This document shows positions 1-5,074 of a DNA stretch of 9,342 bases, one piece after another. Every line of letters begins with the position of its first letter. The first letter of the stretch is position 1. The notes below the pieces were generated by a model. That model ran no database searches. It saw nothing but the letters and a program-made list of their open reading frames with translations, and was not told the origin of the DNA. Made by a program: the position numbers and the translations under genes. Source of the DNA: Candidatus Njordarchaeota archaeon (lineage in GTDB: Archaea > Asgardarchaeota > Njordarchaeia > Njordarchaeales > Njordarchaeaceae); the NCBI GenBank assembly GCA_029856055.1, contig JAHQWF010000130.1:1-9342 (forward strand), written 5' to 3'.

Positions 1-205
1 AATGGTTGAAGTTCTGGAACGTCGTGATTCGCCTTATTCCCAGGACTTCCTTCAAGTCCTCTGCGATTGCTGGTATGTCTCTGTACGTGTACCCGAAGGC
101 CTTAGCGATTGTTATTAGAGTCATTTTCTGGGGTATTGTCACTTTTCTCCGGCTGTGCTTGCTGTATTTTGGGTATATTATGCTGTAGAAGGCGTGAAGC
201 ATCAT
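1..205 (-). CDS. Transposase, N-terminal fragment (DDE type, IS4/IS5-like), cut by window edge
   Basis: The minus strand from the ATG at 205-203 reads open for 68 codons to the left edge, starting MMLHAFYSIIYPKYSKHSRR. The segment KVTIPQKMTLITIAKAFGYT at residues 21-40, followed by YRDIPAIAEDLKEVLGIRRI at 41-60, resembles the N-terminal region of IS4/IS5-type DDE transposases of crenarchaeal insertion elements. I recognise this from memory, without a database comparison. The catalytic D, D and E residues would lie beyond the edge, so integrity of the element cannot be judged. A second ATG follows directly at 202-200; either could start the protein. A TATATA core about 30 bases upstream suggests a leaderless transcript. 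The region looks richer in G+C than the rest of the window, as expected for an acquired element. The plus-strand reading frame over the same bases (6-188) is a shadow. Confidence 0.75.
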   Translation of the reverse strand, partial: MMLHAFYSIIYPKYSKHSRRKVTIPQKMTLITIAKAFGYTYRDIPAIAEDLKEVLGIRRITTFQNFNH

Positions 206-230
206 GCTAAAATTTTTAAAGGCTTTAAAC

Positions 231-240
231 GGTATATACC
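231..240 (-). promoter_or_regulatory. Candidate TATA box of the transposase gene
   Basis: GGTATATACC is a perfect 10-bp palindrome whose TATATA core is centred about 30 bases upstream of the minus-strand ATG at 205. This is the spacing expected of an archaeal TATA box for a leaderless transcript. A TTTAAA at 224-229 is an alternative core. Confidence 0.45.
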
Positions 241-245
241 GCATA

Positions 246-276
246 TTGGGTGCCTCCTTTTGAGGAGTTGTTGGGT
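246..276. repeat. Two TTGGGT copies flanking a CTCC/GGAG hairpin, possible insertion-element subterminal region
   Basis: TTGGGT occurs at 246-251 and again at 271-276, with a small inverted repeat, CTCC-TTTTGA-GGAG, between them (254-267). It lies just upstream of the transposase start, so it could be part of the transposase recognition end of the element. I could not identify a terminal inverted repeat or target duplication because the other end of the element is outside the window. Confidence 0.3.
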
Positions 277-316
277 AAGTCTCTCGTGATACATTACGGA
301 GGTCCCCCTCTTAAAT

Positions 317-334
317 TTGACGCTATGACGTCAA
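317..334. repeat. 18-bp dyad TTGACG-CTATGA-CGTCAA
   Basis: Perfect 6-bp arms (TTGACG and CGTCAA) flank a 6-base spacer. TGACG also occurs as a direct repeat at 318-322 and 326-330. The dyad sits where the G+C-rich element-like DNA gives way to AT-rich DNA. It could be an operator for the gene at 401, a terminal or target feature of the insertion element, or chance. Confidence 0.35.
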
Positions 335-360
335 GAATTAGGATTTTTTGACAAACCAAC

Positions 361-395
361 TAATAATTTTTTCATTAAACATGAGTACATTGGTG
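361..395 (+). promoter_or_regulatory. Candidate promoter and ribosome binding site of the gene at 401
   Basis: TAATAATTTT at 361-370 is a weak TATA-like element. GGTG at 392-395 matches the archaeal anti-Shine-Dalgarno complement and lies 5 bases before the ATG at 401. A 7-codon frame starting at the ATG at 381 ends with a TGA at 402-404 that overlaps the start codon as ATGA. Confidence 0.3.
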
Positions 396-400
396 TCGTT

Positions 401-727
401 ATGAACGAAGAGTTCAACAAGAAAATCAGGGAAGAAGCCTTATTCCTGGTCTCATCATCCAAAAATTACCTAGAGAAATTAAATATCTTCTTACAAAGAT
501 TGAATATAGAAGAGTTCCTAAAGACTCTACAACAATTACATAGAGCTTTCGGCGAGATATTAGGGCTAACTAAATATATGCAAGAGAATTTCGATGTATT
601 CCGAGATTTTTATTACCAGATAATGCACGAAATGCAGGATATCTTAAAAGACATGTTTGATATTACAGAAGCTTTCATTAATGAGTTAAAGAAAAGACTT
701 AATAGTTTTTCTAGACAAAATTCTTAA
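401..727 (+). CDS. Small helical protein of unknown function (108 aa)
   Basis: I do not recognise this protein. It has 108 residues, is rich in Leu, Phe, Glu and Lys, has no cysteine and few glycines, and looks almost entirely alpha-helical, with heptad-like hydrophobic spacing over about residues 22-102. This would fit a small helical bundle or coiled-coil dimer. There is no signal peptide or clear membrane segment. The ATG is preceded at 5 bases by GGTG, and no in-frame start lies just upstream. The stop codon is immediately followed by the stop codon of the oppositely oriented gene at 728. Its position beside an insertion element suggests accessory DNA. Coding status rests on the intact frame, the ribosome binding site and codon composition like its neighbours. 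Role unknown. Confidence 0.7.
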   Translation: MNEEFNKKIREEALFLVSSSKNYLEKLNIFLQRLNIEEFLKTLQQLHRAFGEILGLTKYMQENFDVFRDFYYQIMHEMQDILKDMFDITEAFINELKKRLNSFSRQNS

Positions 728-1030
728 TCATTTCTTATTTACTAGATCTATAACTAATTCAAGTTTCCCCTTAGCTTTATTGTATAGTTCAAAGAAATAG
801 TTTCTAGCTGTAGTTGTTTTTAATGATTCGATTATCTCCCTAACCGTTTTTAGCGAGATCTCGGTACTTTTTATAATGGTCCTTGCGCTATCTATGTACG
901 CTTTATCATCAATATCAATCTCGATTTCTTCATATCTCCCACTTAACAAGTCATAAATCTTATCCAGTGTTGCCAGTATTATACTGAGTTTCCAGAATAA
1001 AAATGATGATATTTGAGCATCTTCTGACAT
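728..1030 (-). CDS. Small helical protein of unknown function (100 aa)
   Basis: I do not recognise this protein. The frame can be opened at a TTG at 1048-1046. I prefer the ATG at 1030-1028 because a purine-rich GGAAGG (1043-1038) lies 7 bases before it, inside the longer version. The 100-residue product begins MSEDAQISSF. It has a hydrophobic helix at about 9-29, an acidic stretch at about 33-43 (EEIEIDIDD), and two further amphipathic helices to a Lys-rich end. It has no cysteine or recognisable catalytic motif. It abuts the helical protein on the other strand tail to tail, with no base between the stop codons. The two are not obviously homologous to each other. It could be a small regulator or scaffold, but nothing in the sequence decides. 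Confidence 0.65.
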   Translation of the reverse strand: MSEDAQISSFLFWKLSIILATLDKIYDLLSGRYEEIEIDIDDKAYIDSARTIIKSTEISLKTVREIIESLKTTTARNYFFELYNKAKGKLELVIDLVNKK

Positions 1031-1037
1031 TATTATT

Positions 1038-1043
1038 CCTTCC
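1038..1043 (-). promoter_or_regulatory. Ribosome binding site selecting the ATG at 1030
   Basis: GGAAGG on the minus strand, 7 bases before the ATG at 1030-1028. It supports the shorter start over the TTG six codons upstream. The match to the archaeal anti-Shine-Dalgarno complement is imperfect. Confidence 0.45.
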
Positions 1044-1114
1044 AGCAACCTAAATTAAGTCCATATGATTCTAAACATTAATCAGAATTTAAATATTAGA
1101 CATCAATTTTTCGA

Positions 1115-1140
1115 TTTCATTTAAAAAATATTTAGATAAA
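1115..1140 (-). terminator. T-run terminator of the thiolase-DUF35 operon
   Basis: On the minus strand a TTTTTT run (1128-1123) lies 12 bases after the DUF35 stop codon, in AT-rich DNA without a strong hairpin. This is typical of archaeal T-run termination. Confidence 0.45.
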
Positions 1141-1629
1141 TTAAGGAGTTAATTCATAGATATAGTATCCCTCAGGTAATCTTTTAGAAACAGTTAACTT
1201 CACTTTCATGCCTATTTTTATTTTATCTTTATCGTCGATTTTGAGCCAAGTTAAAATCTTTACATTATTCTCAAAGCTAGCAATCGCAAGTACATAATCT
1301 TCATAATGCTGGAATGTTGTTGGCTTAATGGTGATAATAGTATATGTCTCCAGAATACCCTCTTTCGGTACCTCAATCCAATCTAGATCGTTAATTCTAC
1401 AGTATGGACAATCAACTTGTGGAGGGAAAAATGTCCTCTCGCATTTAGGGCACCTTGTGGCTAATATTTTTTCCTCAGATAAAGCTGTAAAGAAACCCTT
1501 GATTTTCCCGAGAGGCATCTTATACTTAAGTTTTAATTCTCTTACATCGCTCCATATAGGTACTCCTAATTTCTTGTCTAGTATTATTGGCAAGTTTTCA
1601 TAATCATTTCTCTTTTTATCCTCACTCAT
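1141..1629 (-). CDS. DUF35 zinc-ribbon/OB-fold protein, thiolase partner
   Basis: A 162-residue protein with the two-part DUF35 layout. A rubredoxin-like zinc ribbon has C60-P-K-C63 and C74-P-Y-C77, and is followed by an OB-fold domain from about residue 85 to the end (GILETYTIITIKPTTF, then hydrophobic strands). Residues 1-50 form an extension ahead of the ribbon, longer than in minimal family members. Known family members bind acyl-CoA or bridge SCP2-type thiolases and their partners, as in the archaeal acetyl-CoA acetyltransferase/HMG-CoA synthase complex, and they are required partners of SCP2-type enzymes in bacterial steroid degradation. The ATG at 1629 is preceded at 8 bases by GAGGTG (1643-1638), which starts right after the thiolase stop codon. 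The 15-base gap means the two genes are co-transcribed, so this protein is most likely that thiolase's subunit. Confidence 0.9.
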   Translation of the reverse strand: MSEDKKRNDYENLPIILDKKLGVPIWSDVRELKLKYKMPLGKIKGFFTALSEEKILATRCPKCERTFFPPQVDCPYCRINDLDWIEVPKEGILETYTIITIKPTTFQHYEDYVLAIASFENNVKILTWLKIDDKDKIKIGMKVKLTVSKRLPEGYYIYELTP

Positions 1630-1644
1630 CCATAAGACACCTCT

Positions 1645-2823
1645 TTATTTTTCAAGCGATAAAATTGAGACAAAGACATAGTGTCCAGTGCCTCCGACAT
1701 TGTGTGCTAAAGCTAACCCATTATTGATTGGTGCTTGTCTCTCTGGTTCAACCCTCTGTAAAAGCTGTTTAGTGAGCTCAACTATCATACTTACTCCCGT
1801 CGTTGCTATCGGATGACCTTTAGACTTTAATCCACCGCTTAGGTTCACTGGGATTGATCCACCTATATATGTTTGTTCTTCTCGAGCTAACTTGAATCCC
1901 TCACCTCGTTTTGCAAATCCTAGATCTTCATATGCAATTATTTCTGCTATAGTGAAACAATCATGCACTTCCGCTACATCTATATATTTATATGGCTTCT
2001 CAAGGTCTATTTTAGCTTTTTTGTAGGCTCTCTTAGCAGCTTCAATTGCTGACGGAATACTTATAAAGTTTTCCCTCTTACTTAGATTTGATGTTGCAGT
2101 AGCTCCCTCAATGGCTTTTATCCATACTGGTGAGTCAGTATATTTCTTAGCTATATCCTCCGAAGCAAGGATTACTGCGGCAGATCCATCGGTAATTGGC
2201 GAGCAATCATATAACTTGAGAGGCCAAGCAATATAGGGAGAACTCATCACGTCTTCTAAAGTTATTTTTTTACGGAATTGAGCTTTTGGATTATAAAAGC
2301 CATAGTAATGATTCTTCACGGCTATTTTAGCCAGATCCTCCTCCCTCGCTCCAAAATCATGCATATATCTATTCGCGTATAGAGCGTAGTACCCAACAAA
2401 TGTTGGGCCAAAATTCTCGAATTCCCAGAAATAATTACCAATTCTAGCTAGTAATTCCACAACATCTCCAGTACCGCTTTCATGCATTTTCTCTATACCT
2501 AATGCAAGAGCGATATCAGCGCTACCGCTTGCAACAGCCATGTAAGCAGCTTTAACTGCGGCACTTCCAGATGCACAAGCAGCCTCAACTCGTATGGCCT
2601 CGGTCGGGTTTAGACCCGCATATTCTAGAAGAGGTGCGACTGGAGATGGTTCTGAACTCCATAAACCGAAATTCGAAACTGCTACAAAGTCTATTTTTTC
2701 TTGGGAAACTCCGGAGTCTTCCAATGCCTCTTTAATAGCTTCCCATCCTAATTCAAGAAAATTAACATCTGTGCGTTTACCAAATTTGGAATGGCCTATA
2801 CCTAAAATTGCAACATCTCTCAA
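1645..2823 (-). CDS. SCP2-type thiolase (acetyl-CoA acetyltransferase family)
   Basis: Thiolase-superfamily enzyme of the archaeal SCP2 type, expected to interconvert 3-ketoacyl-CoA plus CoA with acetyl-CoA and a shortened acyl-CoA. With the start chosen here it has 392 residues, a normal length. The nucleophilic cysteine is C83 in EAACASGSAA. The H287-D288-C289-F motif follows, and H337 sits in GGLKSKGHPIATTG. The C-terminal HNVGGTGH (374-381) replaces the Cys-containing CxGGG loop of classical thiolases, as in many archaeal members. The frame opens at a TTG at 2835, but GGTGAG at 2833-2828 lies 4 bases before the TTG at 2823-2821. That start gives an N-terminus of MRDVAILGIGHSKFG, the usual family beginning. 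It is first in an operon with the DUF35 partner and divergent from the dehydrogenase/hydratase gene. Biosynthetic or beta-oxidative use cannot be decided from sequence. Confidence 0.9.
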   Translation of the reverse strand: MRDVAILGIGHSKFGKRTDVNFLELGWEAIKEALEDSGVSQEKIDFVAVSNFGLWSSEPSPVAPLLEYAGLNPTEAIRVEAACASGSAAVKAAYMAVASGSADIALALGIEKMHESGTGDVVELLARIGNYFWEFENFGPTFVGYYALYANRYMHDFGAREEDLAKIAVKNHYYGFYNPKAQFRKKITLEDVMSSPYIAWPLKLYDCSPITDGSAAVILASEDIAKKYTDSPVWIKAIEGATATSNLSKRENFISIPSAIEAAKRAYKKAKIDLEKPYKYIDVAEVHDCFTIAEIIAYEDLGFAKRGEGFKLAREEQTYIGGSIPVNLSGGLKSKGHPIATTGVSMIVELTKQLLQRVEPERQAPINNGLALAHNVGGTGHYVFVSILSLEK

Positions 2824-2827
2824 ACAT

Positions 2828-2833
2828 CTCACC
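2828..2833 (-). promoter_or_regulatory. Ribosome binding site selecting the TTG start at 2823
   Basis: GGTGAG on the minus strand, 4 bases before TTG 2823-2821. It overlaps the first codons of the longer frame, so it supports the shorter thiolase start. Confidence 0.6.
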
Positions 2834-2864
2834 AAAGGTCACAAAAGATAGGAAAAAAGGCAAA

Positions 2865-2890
2865 AAATATAGTATCATATTAATTATTTA
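2865..2890 (-). promoter_or_regulatory. Candidate promoter of the thiolase operon
   Basis: Two minus-strand AT-rich TATA-like elements are present: TAAATAATTAATA (2890-2878) and ACTATATTTTTT (2873-2862). The first would give a leader of about 35 bases carrying the GGTGAG site, and it overlaps the left arm of the palindrome at 2884-2907. The choice between them is inferential. Confidence 0.35.
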
Positions 2891-2907
2891 ACAATTGTGT
2901 TTAATAA
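2884..2907. promoter_or_regulatory. 24-bp near-palindrome, candidate operator between divergent acyl-CoA operons
   Basis: The arms TTATTTAACA (2884-2893) and TGTTTAATAA (2898-2907) are reverse complements at 9 of 10 positions, separated by ATTG. It lies between the thiolase promoter region and the TATA box of the dehydrogenase/hydratase gene. Size and placement fit a dimeric repressor, for example a TetR-type FadR regulator of the kind known to control acyl-CoA genes in Sulfolobus. The identity of the regulator is inference, and the AT-rich background raises the chance of coincidence. Confidence 0.45.
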
Positions 2908-2943
2908 GAAATTCTGTAGAAGCAACTATTCGTTAAGACAACA

Positions 2944-2952
2944 CATATAAAT
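2944..2952 (+). promoter_or_regulatory. TATA box of the dehydrogenase/hydratase gene
   Basis: CATATAAAT matches the archaeal TATA consensus well. Transcription would start about 26 bases downstream, near 2974, giving a leader of about 35 bases that contains the GGTGA site before the TTG at 3010. A start near 2974 would also leave the upstream TTG at 2974 at or before the transcript's 5' end. Confidence 0.5.
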
Positions 2953-2999
2953 TTGCTGAATGAATTATAATAATTGAACTCATTTTTAATTCTGGATAA

Positions 3000-3004
3000 G
3001 GTGA
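3000..3004 (+). promoter_or_regulatory. Ribosome binding site selecting the TTG start at 3010
   Basis: GGTGA, within AAGGTGAC, lies 5 bases before TTG 3010-3012. It is inside the longer frame that opens at the TTG at 2974, so it argues for the shorter protein. Confidence 0.6.
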
Positions 3005-3009
3005 CTCTT

Positions 3010-5010
3010 TTGTCAAATATATCTGGCCCTTCATCCAATATAAAGCGTATTTGTGTTATCGGAGCTGGAACTATGGGTCATGGAATAGCTCAAGTTTTTG
3101 CAATGGCTGGTTTCGAAGTATGGATGCGCGATATTGATGAAAATATCCTAAAGAATGCGATGGAGAAAATCAAATGGAGTCTAGAGAAACTACACTCTAA
3201 AGGAAGGTTATCGGAAACACCCAGAGAGATAATTTCTAGAATTCATGCAACATTAGATATGAATGAGGCGTGTAGAAATGCTGATTTTATTATAGAGGCT
3301 GTTCCTGAGATATTGGATTTGAAAAAGAAAATATTCTCTGAGGCTGATTCGATAGCGCCCTCACACGCTATTCTAGCATCTAATACTAGTTCTCTACCGA
3401 TACAAGAACTGGCAAATGTAACTAAACGTCCTGATAAAGTAATCGGTATGCACTTCTTTAACCCACCAGTAATCTTAAAGCTTGTTGAAGTGATTAAGAG
3501 CAGTTATACAAGCGATGAGACTGTTCAGATAGTTATTGATCTAGCAAAAAGACTTGGGAAGGAACCTGTACTTGTCAAGAAAGATTCTCCTGGATTTATT
3601 GTTAATAGGATATTAGGCGCAATAATTCATGAAGCGCTATGGATGCTGGAGGATAAAAAGTTCGGAGTAAAAGAAATAGATGCTGCATGCAGGTTTAAAT
3701 TAGAAATGCCCATGGGGATCTTCGAGTTAATTGATTACATTGGAATTGATGTTGTGTACCATATGATGAAAGCAATGATAGATAGGGGAGCACCATTTAC
3801 ATTAACTAAATCGTTTGAGGAATTATTTAAATCTAATAACCTCGGTGTTAAAACTGGTAAGGGATATTACAGCTATCCAGCACCAGGGAAATATGTTAAG
3901 CCTAGCCTCAGTTCATTGATGGGACAGAATGTGAATTCTTTACAAATAATTGCTCCTGCTATTAATGAGGCCGTTCACTTGGTTGAGGAGGATATTGCTG
4001 ATCTAGTAGATATAGATAAAGCAATTAGACTTGGACTGAATTTCCCACATGGAATATTTGAGATTGCTGATAACTTTGGTTTAGACAATGTATTGAACAT
4101 GCTTAATGAGCTTTATAACAAGAGAAAAATGGATATTTACAAACCTAGGAAGTACTTAGCTTCGTTAGTAGAAAATAATAACTTAGGTAGAAAAACTGGT
4201 AAGGGCTTCTATGAATACGATGTTGATGTGCGCAAATTAGATACATTAAAAATAATACGTGAAAAGCCATTAGCATGGATAATTCTCAATAGACCTCAGA
4301 AACTAAATGCATTATCTATCGAAATGCTCGACGAGATCAAGAGAACTTTTGCTGAGCTAGACAAAGATAAAGATATTCGAGTTATAATAATCACTGGTGC
4401 CGGTAAATCTTTTTGTGCAGGAGCCGATGTGAAGAGCTTTGAGAATTTTAGTGGCGTAGATGCTTTTAAGTACTCTTTGAAAATTCAAGATGCATTCGGA
4501 GAAATTGAGAGAGTTGGTAAACCAGTGATCGCGGCTATCAATGGTTACGCCTTGGGCGGTGGACTAGAACTAGCTATGGCTTGTGATTTAATTATTGCTT
4601 CAAGTAGTGCTATAATTGGGCAACCAGAAATAAATCTAGGCATAATCCCGGGCGCGGGAGCGACACAGAAGTTAGCTAGAATAATCGGTAGTAATAAGGC
4701 TAAGGAATTAATATATACAGGTGATATGATATCAGCTGAGGAGGGAGCAAGATACGGTTTGATTAATCAAATAGCTCTAGCCGAAGAACTTGAATATATC
4801 GCTCGAAAAATCGGTCTGAAAATAGCTGAAAAACCACCCTTATCTCTAATGATAGCTAAATATGTAATTAATTATGGAAAAGATGTAGCTGAGAAAGTGG
4901 GGAAGATTATAGAGGCCTTAGGATTTGGATTAGTAAGAAGCACGAGAGATGCTGAGGAAGGCATAAAGGCTTTTCTTGAGAAGAAAAAGCCGAAATTTAA
5001 GGGTGAATAA
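3010..5010 (+). CDS. Bifunctional 3-hydroxyacyl-CoA dehydrogenase / enoyl-CoA hydratase
   Basis: A 666-residue fusion using the TTG at 3010. Residues about 11-200 form the NAD-binding domain (GAGTMG at 18-23), with the dehydrogenase motifs SNTSSLP (124-130), H148 in MHFFNPP, E160 and DSPGFIVNR (192-200). Two copies of the C-terminal dehydrogenase domain follow (about 200-290 and 310-405), each ending in a KTGKGYY/KTGKGFY motif. An enoyl-CoA hydratase domain spans about 410-660, with oxyanion-hole segments SFCAGAD (467-473) and GYALGGGLE (512-520). Both catalytic glutamates, E520 and E540 (GQPEI), are present 20 residues apart as in active hydratases. The reactions are enoyl-CoA to (S)-3-hydroxyacyl-CoA, then NAD-linked oxidation to 3-ketoacyl-CoA. 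The order (dehydrogenase first) is the archaeal one, opposite to bacterial FadB. Related archaeal fusions act as crotonyl-CoA hydratase/3-hydroxybutyryl-CoA dehydrogenase in 4-hydroxybutyrate cycles. It is divergent from the thiolase operon. Confidence 0.95.
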   Translation: MSNISGPSSNIKRICVIGAGTMGHGIAQVFAMAGFEVWMRDIDENILKNAMEKIKWSLEKLHSKGRLSETPREIISRIHATLDMNEACRNADFIIEAVPEILDLKKKIFSEADSIAPSHAILASNTSSLPIQELANVTKRPDKVIGMHFFNPPVILKLVEVIKSSYTSDETVQIVIDLAKRLGKEPVLVKKDSPGFIVNRILGAIIHEALWMLEDKKFGVKEIDAACRFKLEMPMGIFELIDYIGIDVVYHMMKAMIDRGAPFTLTKSFEELFKSNNLGVKTGKGYYSYPAPGKYVKPSLSSLMGQNVNSLQIIAPAINEAVHLVEEDIADLVDIDKAIRLGLNFPHGIFEIADNFGLDNVLNMLNELYNKRKMDIYKPRKYLASLVENNNLGRKTGKGFYEYDVDVRKLDTLKIIREKPLAWIILNRPQKLNALSIEMLDEIKRTFAELDKDKDIRVIIITGAGKSFCAGADVKSFENFSGVDAFKYSLKIQDAFGEIERVGKPVIAAINGYALGGGLELAMACDLIIASSSAIIGQPEINLGIIPGAGATQKLARIIGSNKAKELIYTGDMISAEEGARYGLINQIALAEELEYIARKIGLKIAEKPPLSLMIAKYVINYGKDVAEKVGKIIEALGFGLVRSTRDAEEGIKAFLEKKKPKFKGE

Positions 5011-5015
5011 TTAAT

Positions 5016-5038
5016 CCATTTTATTCTCCATTTTTATT
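5016..5038 (+). terminator. T-run terminator after the dehydrogenase/hydratase gene
   Basis: Pyrimidine-rich DNA with TTTT (5019-5022) and TTTTT (5031-5035) begins a few bases after the stop codon, without a hairpin. Read-through into the gene at 5075 cannot be excluded, since no strong promoter is visible in the 64-base gap. Confidence 0.4.
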
Positions 5039-5074
5039 ACGGAATTCCACCAATTTGCTTAATTGTGATAATGC

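Larger units (their letters stand above)
206..400. other. Gene-free stretch between transposase and first helical-protein gene
   Basis: No convincing coding sequence is present. The left part (about 206-310) looks G+C-richer and holds small hairpins, including GAGG-TCCC-CCTC at 299-310. The right part, from about 335, is AT-rich like the rest of the window. The outer end of the insertion element probably lies somewhere in this stretch, but I cannot place it to the base. Confidence 0.4.

Noticed and set aside
6..188. A 60-codon plus-strand frame with a hydrophobic C-terminus
   Set aside because: It is the complement of the transposase N-terminal region on the minus strand, which has clear family-like sequence.
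254..310. Possible CRISPR-like or tRNA-like structure in the hairpin-containing region
   Set aside because: There are only short single hairpins, with no regular repeat-spacer pattern and no T-loop or anticodon-arm arrangement.
1003..1026. ATGATGA followed by CTGA, resembling C and D boxes of an archaeal guide RNA
   Set aside because: Only about 14 bases separate them, there are no C' and D' boxes, and the sequence is inside the 728-1030 coding region.
1328..1603. A 91-codon plus-strand frame
   Set aside because: It lies wholly within the DUF35 gene on the other strand and shows no recognisable protein features.
2594..2851. An 85-codon plus-strand frame
   Set aside because: It is antisense to the 5' part of the thiolase gene, whose motifs are unambiguous.
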